Part shown: positions 25,998 to 34,681 of the stretch, one piece after another | Layout of the letters: every line of letters begins with the position of its first letter | How positions within the stretch are numbered: the stretch's first letter is position 1 | Assembly (NCBI RefSeq): GCF_046159715.1 | Contig: NZ_JBJXCT010000007.1 | Coordinates: 37,806 to 101,805, forward strand | DNA length: 64,000 nt | Source: Pampinifervens sp037481935 | GTDB lineage: Bacteria; Aquificota; Aquificia; Aquificales; Aquificaceae | Reading direction: 5' to 3' | Program-made: the position numbers and the translations under genes | The notes under the pieces: generated by a model | Databases searched by the model: none | Told to the model about the DNA's origin: nothing | What the model saw: the letters and a program-made list of their open reading frames with translations, nothing else

Positions 25998-27530
25998 TTA
26001 CTCCCATTCTATGGTGGCTGGTGGTTTCGAAGATATGTCATAAACCACCCTGTTTATGCCTTCCACCTCGTTTATAATCCTTCTCATCACATAGTCAAGA
26101 AACTCGTAAGGAAGCCTTGACCAGTCTGCTGTCATGCCGTCAGAGCTGTCCACAGCCCTGAGCCCCACAACCCTTTCATAGGTTCTCACATCGCCCATCA
26201 CTCCCACGCTTTTAACTGGCAAAAGCACCGCAAAAGCCTGCCAGACCTTATCATACAGACCCCACCTTTTAAGCTCCTCTATGAATATGCTGTCTGCCTC
26301 CCTTATGGTCTCCAGGTCTTCTTTCTTAACCTCTCCCAATATTCTTATGGCAAGTCCTGGACCCGGGAAGGGATGACGCATGAGCACCTCCTCCGGCATT
26401 CCGAGAAGTCTTCCCACCTGACGCACTTCGTCTTTGAAGAGCTCCCTCAGCGGCTCAAGAAGTCTCAAATTCATCCTCTCTGGAAGTCCTCCCACGTTGT
26501 GATGCGTCTTTATCACCTTTGCACCGGGAATACCCGCACTTTCCACCACATCAGGATACAGAGTGCCCTGAAGCAGAAAGTCTGCACCCAGCTTCTCAGC
26601 CTCCCTTTCAAAAACCTCTATAAAGGTGTGTCCCACTATTCTTCTCTTCTCCTCAGGGTCTTCCACGCCCCTTAGCCTCTCCAGAAAGAGCTCTTCTGCA
26701 TCAACCCTGTAGAAGGGCAGGTTCATCCTCCCGAAGTAGCCTTCCACCTCTTCTACCTCACCCTTTCTGAGAAGTCCGTGGTTTACAAAGACGCATCTGA
26801 GCTGGTCTCCAACAGCTCTGTATGTGAGAAGCGCAGCAACTGTTGAATCCACACCACCTGACAGGGCACATATTACCTTGCCGTCCTTTACCTCTTCCCT
26901 TATCTCTTCCGTCTTTTCCTTAACAAAGTTGCCCATGCTCCAGTTTTTCTGAGCACCGCACACTTCAAAGAGGAAGTTTGACAAGAGCTCTTTTCCATAC
27001 TCTGTGTGGGCAACCTCGGGGTGAAACTGCACACCATAGATGGATCTGTCCCTGTGTCTGATGATTGCATAGGGGGAGTTCTCCGAACTCGCAAGGCTTT
27101 CAAAACCCTCAGGAAGCCTTACTGCCTTATCTGCATGGCTCATCCACACATCAAACTCCTGGGGGAGGTCTCTGAATATGGGGTCACTCTTCACAAGTCT
27201 AAGTCTGGCTCTTCCGTATTCCTGTTTTTCAGACCTTTCCACCAGACCACCAAGCTGGTGCACCATTGCCTGTAGTCCGTAGCATATGCCAAGAATGGGA
27301 ATGTTAAGGTCATAAAGTCGGAAGTCTGGAAGGGGGGCATCCGGTTCATACACAGAGGCAGGACCACCGGAAAATATCAGACAGTAAGGATTTTTCTCCT
27401 TCACCTCTTCATGACTTATGTTGTAGGGTACAATCTCGCTGTAAACACCGAGCTCTCTTATTCTCCTCGCTATAAGCTGGACATACTGGGAACCAAAGTT
27501 CAGGATTAGGGCGGGTCTCCTTACCACCAT
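25998..27530 (-). CDS. guaA: GMP synthase (glutamine-hydrolysing)
   Basis: Aminates XMP to GMP. 510 aa: class I amidotransferase domain (about residues 1-190; nucleophile in ILGICYGLQAM, GVQFHPEVAHTEYG), ATP pyrophosphatase domain with the P-loop ALSGGVDSTVAA, and the C-terminal dimerisation domain ending PPATIEWE. No ribosome site is seen; TATAAT (- strand, 27541-27536) lies only 6 nt before the ATG. Confidence 0.96.
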   Translation of the reverse strand: MVVRRPALILNFGSQYVQLIARRIRELGVYSEIVPYNISHEEVKEKNPYCLIFSGGPASVYEPDAPLPDFRLYDLNIPILGICYGLQAMVHQLGGLVERSEKQEYGRARLRLVKSDPIFRDLPQEFDVWMSHADKAVRLPEGFESLASSENSPYAIIRHRDRSIYGVQFHPEVAHTEYGKELLSNFLFEVCGAQKNWSMGNFVKEKTEEIREEVKDGKVICALSGGVDSTVAALLTYRAVGDQLRCVFVNHGLLRKGEVEEVEGYFGRMNLPFYRVDAEELFLERLRGVEDPEEKRRIVGHTFIEVFEREAEKLGADFLLQGTLYPDVVESAGIPGAKVIKTHHNVGGLPERMNLRLLEPLRELFKDEVRQVGRLLGMPEEVLMRHPFPGPGLAIRILGEVKKEDLETIREADSIFIEELKRWGLYDKVWQAFAVLLPVKSVGVMGDVRTYERVVGLRAVDSSDGMTADWSRLPYEFLDYVMRRIINEVEGINRVVYDISSKPPATIEWE

Positions 27531-27546
27531 ATTTAATTATACATCA

Positions 27547-27575
27547 TTGACAGTTTGGAGTGGTGCGTATATACT
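27547..27575 (+). promoter_or_regulatory. Consensus promoter for the CFA-type methyltransferase gene
   Basis: TTGACA at 27547-27552 and TATACT at 27570-27575 with a 17-bp spacer. Transcription would start about 27582, followed by GAGGAGGG (27583-27590) and ATG 27598. It is divergent from guaA. Confidence 0.85.
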
Positions 27576-27597
27576 AATCGTTGAGGAGGGTTATCAA

Positions 27598-28791
27598 ATG
27601 GTAGAAAAAATCATAGCAAGGATAAATACGGGTTTCAGTGAGGGTTTATCCGTTGAACTGCCCGATGGACTGTGTATAGGAAATGGTCAGCACAGGATAA
27701 AGGTTCTGAGGAAAGATGTTGTAAAGGATGTTCTGAGAGACCCTGAGATGGGCTTCTGTGAGGCTTACATGAGGGGGGATATTCTCATTGAGGGAGACCT
27801 TGAAAAGGTTGTCCGAGCCTGCATGGAATATGTGGAATCGGAAGGTGGAGAAGGTTTGAGAGGCGTTCTGATGACCCTTCTGAGATGGCTATTGAAGGGT
27901 TTTGGGTTTATCAAAATGATTGAAGGTAAAGAGGTAAGAAGGCATTACGACCTTGGTAATGAGTTTTATCAGCTCTGGCTTGACAGGTCCATGACCTACT
28001 CCTGTGCCTTCTTTTCAGAGCCCAGCATAAGTCTGGAGGAGGCGCAGAGTGAAAAGAGAAGGATAATATACGAAAAATTACAGCTAAAAGAGGGTGACAG
28101 GCTTCTGGACATAGGATGTGGATGGGGTTCCATCATACTTGAGACCGCATCCATGTATGGAGTAAACTCTGTAGGCATCACCCTTTCCAAAAATCAGTAT
28201 GAATACGTGAAAGATAAAATAGAAGGCCTTGGTCTAAGGGGAAAGACTGAGGTTTATCTCATGCACTATGAAGACCTTCCAGAACTTGGCAGGAAGTTCA
28301 ACAAGGTGGTGTCTGTGGGTATGTTCGAGCATGTGGGAAAGGGAAGGCACAGAAGGTTCTTCGAAGCGGTTACCCAGATAATGGAGGATGGCGGTCTTTT
28401 TCTGCTTCATACCATAGGGAAGGTCCATCCTTCAAGTCAGAGCAGATGGATAAGAAAATACATATTCCCCGGTGGCTATTTGCCTTCCATAGAAGAAGTG
28501 CTCAGGGCTTCCAGAGGGCTTGGTTTCAACCTGATAGATATAGATGACTGGAGGCTCCACTATTATCTCACACTAAGGGAGTGGAAGAAAAGGTTCCTGA
28601 GTGTTAGAGACTGGGTTGTTAAAAGGTATGGAGAGGAATTCTTCAGAATGTGGGAGCTCTACCTTACTGCCTCTGCTGTTTCTTTCTATACGGGCAGCAA
28701 CCACCTTTTTCAGTTTCTCTTCTCAAGGGGTGTGCTTAACAGCTACCCGGTTATGAGAAGATACATGGGTCAGCCCCTCCTCGCCTCCTGA
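27598..28791 (+). CDS. Cyclopropane-fatty-acyl-phospholipid synthase family methyltransferase
   Basis: About 397 aa, SAM-dependent. The central domain has VRRHYDLGNEFYQLWLDRSM, TYSCAFF, the SAM loop DIGCGWGSI, GITLSKNQYEY, VSVGMFEHVGKGRHRRFF and FPGGYLPS, all typical of CFA synthases that methylate acyl-chain double bonds of membrane lipids. ATG 27598 is fixed by the GAGGAGGG ribosome site; the upstream in-frame TTG is the -35 element. The 3' end overlaps the convergent ABC ATPase gene by 22 bp. Confidence 0.9.
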   Translation: MVEKIIARINTGFSEGLSVELPDGLCIGNGQHRIKVLRKDVVKDVLRDPEMGFCEAYMRGDILIEGDLEKVVRACMEYVESEGGEGLRGVLMTLLRWLLKGFGFIKMIEGKEVRRHYDLGNEFYQLWLDRSMTYSCAFFSEPSISLEEAQSEKRRIIYEKLQLKEGDRLLDIGCGWGSIILETASMYGVNSVGITLSKNQYEYVKDKIEGLGLRGKTEVYLMHYEDLPELGRKFNKVVSVGMFEHVGKGRHRRFFEAVTQIMEDGGLFLLHTIGKVHPSSQSRWIRKYIFPGGYLPSIEEVLRASRGLGFNLIDIDDWRLHYYLTLREWKKRFLSVRDWVVKRYGEEFFRMWELYLTASAVSFYTGSNHLFQFLFSRGVLNSYPVMRRYMGQPLLAS

Positions 28792-29534
28792 AGGTCTCCC
28801 AGACCTTTCTTTATAAATTCCCTTACAAAAGGTATGCTGGAGTTCATGATATCTTCTCTCGTGCCTGTCTGAACCACCTGTCCATCCTTCAGTATCATTA
28901 TCCTGTCCGATATGGAAAAGGCGGACACAAGGTCATGGGACACCACGATGGCGGTTGAGCCTGTCCTTTCCCTTAGGTTCAGTATGAGCTCGTCTATGAG
29001 CCTGCTTGTAATCGGGTCCAGGCCAGAGGTGGGCTCGTCGTATATTATGAGCTCAGGCTCTGTAGCTATGGCCCTGGCTATCCCAACCCTCTTTTTCATC
29101 CCCCCTGAGAGTTCAGAAGGGTAAAGGTCAAGATGTTCTTCAGAGAGTCCAACCATGTGGAGATATTTAAGAGCGAGAACCCTCAGGTCCTCTTCCCTGT
29201 TCCTTCCGTGTTCAAGATGGAAGAAAACCACGTTCTCCCATACGGTAAGGCTGTCAAAAAGAGCTGCTCCCTGGAAGACGTAACCTATGTGCCTCCTGAG
29301 CTCATCAAGCTCCATCTGATTCAGCGCCGCCACATTCTTCCCAAAAGCCTCAACTCTTCCGGATGTTGGTTTATAGAGTCCAACAAGGCATTTGGTTATG
29401 GTTGTCTTACCGCTTCCGCTCCCACCCAGTATGGTAAAGACCTCACCCTCATAAACCTCAAAGCTCACATTCCTGAGTATTTGCCTTTCACCTATATAAA
29501 GGCTCAGATTCTCTACTAGGACAAGGGGTTTCAT
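28770..29534 (-). CDS. mlaF: ABC transporter ATP-binding protein, MlaF type
   Basis: 254 aa ATPase with Walker A GGSGSGKTT, Q-loop YVFQGAALFDSLTVWENV, signature LSGGMKKRVGIARA and Walker B ELIIYDEPTSGLDPIT. The GAALFDSLTV and SGGMKKRV segments are hallmarks of MlaF/Ttg2A ATPases that drive phospholipid transport between the two membranes. The permease (MlaE) and MCE protein (MlaD) genes are not in the window. ATG overlaps the stop of the split-barrel gene. Confidence 0.85.
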   Translation of the reverse strand: MKPLVLVENLSLYIGERQILRNVSFEVYEGEVFTILGGSGSGKTTITKCLVGLYKPTSGRVEAFGKNVAALNQMELDELRRHIGYVFQGAALFDSLTVWENVVFFHLEHGRNREEDLRVLALKYLHMVGLSEEHLDLYPSELSGGMKKRVGIARAIATEPELIIYDEPTSGLDPITSRLIDELILNLRERTGSTAIVVSHDLVSAFSISDRIMILKDGQVVQTGTREDIMNSSIPFVREFIKKGLGDLQEARRG

Positions 29535-29968
29535 GGAGCCTTCAGGGCGTCAAGCACCAGCTGGTCAAGCTCTCCAGCCCTCTGCAGGTCTCCTGTATGC
29601 ATGAAGGGTATGGTGCCCGTTATGGTGCCTCCAGGGAAAAGGTTGTTTTCTACGCTGTTTATCTTGACCTCAAACACAGAGACAGGAAATTTGACCTCTT
29701 CTATCCTTTCGTGAAGAAGGCTTGCAGTTCCGTAGCAGGCAAGAGCCTTGTCCTGTGCTATAAGCATGAGGCATACCTGCCCTGTCTGGAGCATGTTCTT
29801 GGCACTCTTGGCGTTAGAACTCAGGGCAACCCTCAGTGTCCTGTCATCCACTGGATACATCCAGGTTATAAAGGTAAGGTGCATGTTCCCCTCCTTATCG
29901 GAGGTAGCAAGAACTGCAGGGAAAACGCCCAGATTACGCATCAGGTCTGCAAGTTCCTTCGGAATCAT
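29531..29968 (-). CDS. Pyridoxamine 5'-phosphate oxidase-like (flavin split-barrel) protein
   Basis: 145 aa. The N-terminal half (LGVFPAVLATSDKEGNMHLT, FITWMYPVDDRTLRVALS) fits the FMN-binding split barrel fold. Specific substrate is not evident; PNPOx-like proteins of this size often bind FMN, F420 or haem. GGAGGTGAAGT precedes the ATG. It lies between a phosphatidyltransferase and MlaF in one operon. Confidence 0.72.
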   Translation of the reverse strand: MIPKELADLMRNLGVFPAVLATSDKEGNMHLTFITWMYPVDDRTLRVALSSNAKSAKNMLQTGQVCLMLIAQDKALACYGTASLLHERIEEVKFPVSVFEVKINSVENNLFPGGTITGTIPFMHTGDLQRAGELDQLVLDALKAP

Positions 29969-29971
29969 ACT

Positions 29972-30547
29972 TCACCTCCTTTGAGACTTTTTAAAAATAT
30001 AAACCCTCTGCAGGGTGGTAAATAGGGAACCCAGAGCCACTATGCTTACCGCGATAAAGACCATATCCAGGGCTATACCAGCCAGAAGCACCGCCCATCT
30101 TTCTGGTCTTTCAAAGAGCCCTGCCTTCAGCTCATAACCCAGGCCCTCTGCCCTTGCTCTTGTGTAGCTCACCGTGAAGGAGAAAAGCATGGCTAAGAGC
30201 GCCATGAGGGAAAGAAGTCTGTCCTGCGAGGAAAGAGCTAATGCTATAAAGGGGAGGGCATCGGACACTCTGTCAAGAAGGGAATCAAGGAGCGCCCCTA
30301 AATCCGAGTTTTTACCAAGTCTTCTGGCAAGACTTCCATCCAGTGCATCAGCAAGAGCACCAAGGAGAAGTAGTAAAAAACTCAAAGCTGTATATCCTGA
30401 GTAAAGAGCCAGGGACCCAAGGAACACAAGAAGAAAACCTGTAAAAGTTATGAGGTTAGGCGTAGCCCCCAGCTTTTGAAGCAGGGCGATAAGGGGTTCG
30501 GTCATCCTCTCAAAGGCAGGCTTTAGCTCCCTTACAATATAGCTCAT
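29972..30547 (-). CDS. CDP-alcohol phosphatidyltransferase family protein
   Basis: About 191 aa, five or six membrane segments. The complete motif D-x2-D-G-x2-A-R-x8-G-x3-D-x3-D is present (DALDGSLARRLG then GALLDSLLD), so it is catalytically competent; it transfers a phosphatidyl group from CDP-diacylglycerol to an alcohol such as glycerol phosphate or inositol phosphate. ATG 30547 is chosen because AGGAG (+ positions 30554-30558) is ideally spaced; ATG 30553 is too close. The gene begins immediately after tRNA-Ser. Confidence 0.87.
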   Translation of the reverse strand: MSYIVRELKPAFERMTEPLIALLQKLGATPNLITFTGFLLVFLGSLALYSGYTALSFLLLLLGALADALDGSLARRLGKNSDLGALLDSLLDRVSDALPFIALALSSQDRLLSLMALLAMLFSFTVSYTRARAEGLGYELKAGLFERPERWAVLLAGIALDMVFIAVSIVALGSLFTTLQRVYIFKKSQRR

Positions 30548-30559
30548 GTTCATCTCCTG

Positions 30560-30647
30560 CGGCGAGGGAGGGATTCGAACCCCCGGTGGGCTCTGAACCC
30601 ACAGCGATTTTCGAGACCGCCCCGTTCGTCCACTCCGGCACCTCGCC
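30560..30647 (-). tRNA. tRNA-Ser (anticodon CGA)
   Basis: 88-nt cloverleaf with long variable arm (stem GUGGG/CCCAC). Acceptor GGCGAGG pairs with CCUCGCC, discriminator G73. The anticodon stem GCGGU/AUCGC carries loop CUCGAAA, anticodon CGA. The T arm has GGTTCGAAT. CCA is not encoded. It lies directly in front of the ribosome site of the phosphatidyltransferase gene. Confidence 0.96.
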
Positions 30648-30652
30648 TCACT

Positions 30653-30658
30653 TATAAT
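30653..30658 (+). promoter_or_regulatory. Candidate -10 element (TATAAT) for a leaderless mRNA
   Basis: TATAAT ends 12 nt before ATG 30670; no ribosome site intervenes and the predicted leader is about five bases. It lies just upstream (on the other strand) of tRNA-Ser. Confidence 0.4.
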
Positions 30659-30669
30659 TATAAAGCCAT

Positions 30670-31839
30670 ATGTTGCTTACAGTTCTTTTTGCAACAGCAC
30701 TACTTTCTATAAGCCTCTTTGAAGCACTCATAGTTCTCCTGCTTGTGTATGCTCTTTACAGGTTCTTCAGAGGTTTAAGGTATGGGGGTAGGCTTTTCTT
30801 GCCACTGACTTTGCACGCTTTTACGGTGCTATTGTCGACAAGCCTTTTCCATATGTCGCAGATAGGCAAAGCTATAGAGAGGGGTCCTTTCCTGCTTCTT
30901 TATTGCTATGGAGAACTTCTCAAAGTAAACCCAAAAAGTCTGTTAAGGTTCAACCAGTTTTTGTTTCTGTCGGGGCTTTTTCTTCTACCTGTGGTTTTCT
31001 ACAGATATAGTCAGACAGGTCAACCTGCCATGTTGTGGGGTGGCTGGTTTGAGGTAGGTGCCTTCTACAGCATTTTCACAGTAGCCAGCCTTTCTCTCTT
31101 TTTCTACTCGAGAAAAATATACTATCTGTTGCCCTTCATACCTTTTGTAGGAATGGTCTTTTTCACCATGAGAAGGTCAACCATGCTGGGGCTGGCCTTC
31201 GCCCTGATTGCCTTTGCACTGCTCGCCAGTAAGAGTCTTTCCAGAAGGGCCTTCTGGGGTATTTTGATTACCCTATTCATTGGCTTTGTTGCAAGTAGCG
31301 TAACTCTCGCTCAGAAAGACATAAGATACAGAGCTGTGTATGAGTTCATAACTGGAAAGAGAGCACTGGACGATGAAGCGCTAAACACCATATCAAGCTA
31401 TCGCTGGGAGATTGCGAAGGCAGGTATTCAGGTTATAAAGGAGGACCTTCAGGAAGGCAACTGGCTCCCTCTCCTCATAGGACATGGTATAAACTCAGGC
31501 TATTACCTTGAACCCAGAAGTCCTGTTGGTGGTGTATATGAGTCGGTTTTTTTGCTTTCTGAATTTATTGAAAAGGGTCTCATTGGCCTTCTGGCAGTTC
31601 TCTGGGTATACTACTCCTATTTCAGGTTTCTGCTGAATTTCAGGCTCATGCGTAGAGAAGAATATCTTCTTATGCCCCTTCTCCTTGCTCTTGGCTCACA
31701 TCTGATAGGTTCTGTCTTTACCTTTTTCTGGGATGCTATGCTCCCCCTCTATCTCGTAATGTTCAGGGTGGTAGAAAGGCTCAAGAACGCACCATCATAC
31801 GGTGAGCCCTCCCCACAAGCTCAGAAAAGCTCTGAATAG
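30670..31839 (+). CDS. O-antigen ligase/polymerase-like membrane protein
   Basis: 389 aa with about ten membrane segments. A large loop at about residues 220-290 (ITGKRALDDEALNTISSYRW, GHGINSGYY, PVGGVYESVFLLSEFIEKG) and the region around FFTMRRSTMLGLAFALIA fit the Wzy/WaaL (O-antigen ligase-like) superfamily, which moves glycans from a lipid carrier in the inner membrane. Assignment is from topology and these short matches. The last 59 bp overlap the convergent pyrD gene. Confidence 0.75.
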   Translation: MLLTVLFATALLSISLFEALIVLLLVYALYRFFRGLRYGGRLFLPLTLHAFTVLLSTSLFHMSQIGKAIERGPFLLLYCYGELLKVNPKSLLRFNQFLFLSGLFLLPVVFYRYSQTGQPAMLWGGWFEVGAFYSIFTVASLSLFFYSRKIYYLLPFIPFVGMVFFTMRRSTMLGLAFALIAFALLASKSLSRRAFWGILITLFIGFVASSVTLAQKDIRYRAVYEFITGKRALDDEALNTISSYRWEIAKAGIQVIKEDLQEGNWLPLLIGHGINSGYYLEPRSPVGGVYESVFLLSEFIEKGLIGLLAVLWVYYSYFRFLLNFRLMRREEYLLMPLLLALGSHLIGSVFTFFWDAMLPLYLVMFRVVERLKNAPSYGEPSPQAQKSSE

Positions 31840-32713
31840 ACCTCTCCCTCAGGTATTCTTCCAGGCCATCAAGAATCTTGAGAGGAGAATAAGGGTCAAA
31901 GAAGTTGGCAGTGCCTACCTGAATGCACGTTGCCCCTGCCAGCACATGCTGAAGGGCGGAGTCTGTGTCGTGTATGCCACCAACACCTATTATGGGCACA
32001 GAAAAACCAAACTCTGAGAAGACTTCCCATATCATTCTTACCGCTACAGGAAGTATGGCAGGTCCGGAAAGACCACCCATCAGAGTAGAAAGCTCCGGCT
32101 TCTGTGTCCTTGTATCTATTTTCATGCCAAGCAAAGTGTTTATAAGCACAAGTCCATCAGCTCCAGAGTCCAAACATACTCTGGCGAAGGCTTTTACATC
32201 GCCCGTGTTGGGCGAGAGCTTGACAAGAACAGGTTTTCTGACCCTTGCCCTGACCCTGTCCACAAGCCTTCCGAGAACAACAGGGTCATGCCCAAAAAGC
32301 ATGCCGCCCTTTTTCACATTTGGACAGGAGACATTAAGCTCATAGGCCACCACCTTCTCCGCTCCCTCAAGGGCAAGGCATACCTCCACATATTCCTCCT
32401 CGGTCTCTCCGAAGATGTTGGCTATGAAGTGAGTTTCTATGTCTTTTATGCGTGGGTATATCTTTCTCAGAAAGCCCTCCACGCCCGGGTTCTGAAGGCC
32501 AATGGAGTTAAGCATTCCACAGGGTGTTTCTGCGATTCTCTCTGGTGCGTTTCCCTCCCTTGGTTTTAGGGATATACCCTTGGTGACTACCGCTCCCAGC
32601 CGTGAGATATCGTAGAGTTCCATTGCCTCAAGACCATAGCCAAAAGTGCCTGATGCAACCCAGACAGGGTTTTTAAACCTTATGCCAAAGAGCTCCACAG
32701 AAAGCTCAGGCAT
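31781..32713 (-). CDS. pyrD: Dihydroorotate dehydrogenase, class 1B type
   Basis: FMN enzyme of pyrimidine synthesis oxidising dihydroorotate to orotate. 310 aa with NPVWVASGTFGYG, ELNVSCPN (Cys is the class 1 catalytic base), VLVKLSPNTGDV, INTLLGMKID and VPIIGVGGIHDTDSALQHVL. No PyrK electron-transfer subunit gene is adjacent. It overlaps the SDR gene start and the convergent O-antigen ligase-like gene. Confidence 0.93.
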   Translation of the reverse strand: MPELSVELFGIRFKNPVWVASGTFGYGLEAMELYDISRLGAVVTKGISLKPREGNAPERIAETPCGMLNSIGLQNPGVEGFLRKIYPRIKDIETHFIANIFGETEEEYVEVCLALEGAEKVVAYELNVSCPNVKKGGMLFGHDPVVLGRLVDRVRARVRKPVLVKLSPNTGDVKAFARVCLDSGADGLVLINTLLGMKIDTRTQKPELSTLMGGLSGPAILPVAVRMIWEVFSEFGFSVPIIGVGGIHDTDSALQHVLAGATCIQVGTANFFDPYSPLKILDGLEEYLRERSIQSFSELVGRAHRMMVRS

Positions 32714-33650
32714 TCAAACTCCTCCCGAATTCCTCAAGGCTCCACCTGAGAGACTCTTCATAAGGCACAGGCTCTCTTCCGCAAAGCTTTTTTACACCGT
32801 TGCTTTCCACATCCTGGTCAAGGCCGCACACATTGCCCCTCCACATCATAAGCATCTGGTCTGAGCTGAAAGGCGGTGGCTGGAGGAGCTTTTCAACCAG
32901 AAGACCACCAAGATACATTGCAGCCCTTGGCAAAGGCAGAAGAAGCACCCTTCTCCTCCAGAAACTGAATATATCCTCAAGAAGTTCTCTGAAGCTCACT
33001 TTCTGGCTTCCGCATAGCTCGTATGTCTTTCCATCACTTTCATCCGCCTTTAAGGCATTTACAAAAGCGCAGACCACATCCCTAACATCCACGGGCTGGA
33101 AAAGATAGCTACCACCACCGGGCAGTGCGACCACGGGCAGGATTCTGGTTATCTTCCACATGTCAGAAAAGAGCCTCTGCTCTGGTCCAAGTATGATTGA
33201 AGGTCTCATTATGGTGTAGTTAAGACCAGACCTTTTTAGCTCCTCTTCCGCCATAAACTTGGTGCGGTGATACATGGAAGGTGCATCTGGGTGAGTGCCG
33301 AGGGCGCTCATATGAACCACTTTCCTGAGCCTTCCGTATTCCTTAGATACTTCATAAAGGGTCTTTGAGTAAAGATAATGCACCTTCATAAAGGTCTGAG
33401 CGTGCCTTCTGTCTTCCACAAGGATACCCACAAGATGTATTAGGAAATCAGGCTCAAATTCCTCAAAGACCTTCAAAAGAGATTTTTTATCCCCAAGGTC
33501 AGATATGTAGGGTTCTACCTTATCACCGAACAGATGCTCCAGCTTACTCACATCCCTTACAATGCATCCAACGGTGTAGCCAAGTTTCAGAAGCTCATCA
33601 ACCACATGTCTTCCCACAAAGCCAGTTGCACCTGTTACCAGAACTTTCAT
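32706..33650 (-). CDS. NAD(P)-binding SDR epimerase/NDUFA9-like protein
   Basis: 314 aa extended short-chain dehydrogenase. Rossmann motif VLVTGATGFVGRHVVDELL, active-site-like segment PSMYHRTKFMAEEELKRSGL (the usual YxxxK is changed to YHRTK), MRPSIILGPEQRLFS. This is the atypical subgroup that includes the complex I subunit NDUFA9 homologues and ubiquinone-related proteins; the substrate is unknown. It lies between tatC and pyrD in one transcription unit. Confidence 0.83.
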   Translation of the reverse strand: MKVLVTGATGFVGRHVVDELLKLGYTVGCIVRDVSKLEHLFGDKVEPYISDLGDKKSLLKVFEEFEPDFLIHLVGILVEDRRHAQTFMKVHYLYSKTLYEVSKEYGRLRKVVHMSALGTHPDAPSMYHRTKFMAEEELKRSGLNYTIMRPSIILGPEQRLFSDMWKITRILPVVALPGGGSYLFQPVDVRDVVCAFVNALKADESDGKTYELCGSQKVSFRELLEDIFSFWRRRVLLLPLPRAAMYLGGLLVEKLLQPPPFSSDQMLMMWRGNVCGLDQDVESNGVKKLCGREPVPYEESLRWSLEEFGRSLNA

Positions 33651-34405
33651 CCCTGAACCACCTCTATGGCGGTTTCCTTTTGCCTGCGCCTTCCTAGCTT
33701 GCCTGCCAGAAGGGAAATCTCATATAGAAGGATGAGAGGCACTGCCATGAGCACCTGAGTGGTAACGTCTGGTGCTATGAGGGCCCCAGCCACGAAGGCA
33801 AGAACTACAAAATACTTCCTGAAGGACTTGAGCTGTTTTTCTGTGACAAGACCAGACCTCTGCAGGAGAAAAATAACCACAGGAAGCTCAAAGGCTATAC
33901 CAAAGCCCACTATCATCTTGAGAAGGAAGGATATATAAAGGTTGACAGAAAGAAAGGGAGTTGCCTGGAGCTGGGAAAGTCCTATACCCAGCAAAAACTT
34001 CAGAGCCATGGGGAGAGCCAGAAAGTAGGAAAAGGCTCCACCAAGGAGGAAAAGAAGTATAGAGAAAAAGGTTAGAGGCAGGACAAGCCTTTTTTCATTT
34101 GGATAGAGAGCTGGCTCTACGAACCTCCACAGCTGATAGAGTATAACGGGCAGAGAGAGAATAAAACCGAAGACTATGGATATTTTCAGAAGTATGAAAA
34201 GAGGCTCGGTGGGTGAGAGGGTTACAAGCTGAACCTGGGGGTATGACTTCCTGACAGGCTCTTTGAGAACCTCAAATATGTAGCTGGCAAAGTAAAAAGC
34301 CACACCGGTGCCCGCCAGAAACGCCAGTATAGACTTAATCAGCCTGCTTCTGAGTTCCCTCAGATGCTCCGTCAGGGGCATCCTGGGAAGTTCCTGATTC
34401 TCCAT
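33647..34405 (-). CDS. tatC: Sec-independent protein translocase TatC
   Basis: 252 aa, six membrane segments. The N-terminal MPLTEHLRELRSRLIKS is the classic TatC signature that recognises twin-arginine signal peptides; FVEPALYPNEKR and FELPVVIFLLQRSGL also match. ATG 34405 overlaps the 3' end of tatB by 71 bp; ATG 34381 is an alternative start. Confidence 0.94.
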   Translation of the reverse strand: MENQELPRMPLTEHLRELRSRLIKSILAFLAGTGVAFYFASYIFEVLKEPVRKSYPQVQLVTLSPTEPLFILLKISIVFGFILSLPVILYQLWRFVEPALYPNEKRLVLPLTFFSILLFLLGGAFSYFLALPMALKFLLGIGLSQLQATPFLSVNLYISFLLKMIVGFGIAFELPVVIFLLQRSGLVTEKQLKSFRKYFVVLAFVAGALIAPDVTTQVLMAVPLILLYEISLLAGKLGRRRQKETAIEVVQG

Positions 34406-34658
34406 TCTCTTTCTTTACCTCCTCATGCTGAGCCTCTTCTATTAAATCATATGAGTCTGCTTGAGGGCTGACATCCTTGCTTTCTTCCATTATCTTCTTG
34501 TTCACACTTTCCATGTATAGCTGATACCTGAGCTCATCCCAGGTTTCCCTTATCTTGCGCAAAAACTCGCCCAGCTTAGTGGCTACCTCCATCATCCTCT
34601 CTGGACCTAGGAAGATGAAAGCCACCGCAAGAATCACCAAAAGCTCAGGAAAGTCCAT
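34335..34658 (-). CDS. tatB: Sec-independent protein translocase TatB (TatA/B family)
   Basis: 107 aa. One N-terminal membrane segment (about residues 4-18) with Glu5 and the FLGPERM hinge typical of TatB, followed by an amphipathic helix (ATKLGEFLRKIRETWDELR) and an acidic, Ser/Gln-rich tail. TatB and TatA are hard to separate in this phylum, and a single protein may serve both roles. The coding region runs 71 bp into tatC in another frame. Confidence 0.85.
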   Translation of the reverse strand: MDFPELLVILAVAFIFLGPERMMEVATKLGEFLRKIRETWDELRYQLYMESVNKKIMEESKDVSPQADSYDLIEEAQHEEVKKENGESGTSQDAPDGASEGTQKQAD

Positions 34659-34681
34659 AGCTCACGCATATTAATATAGCA

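Noticed and set aside
27536..27541. TATAAT before guaA as a leaderless promoter
   Set aside because: It ends only 6 nt before the ATG, which would place the transcription start inside the start codon.
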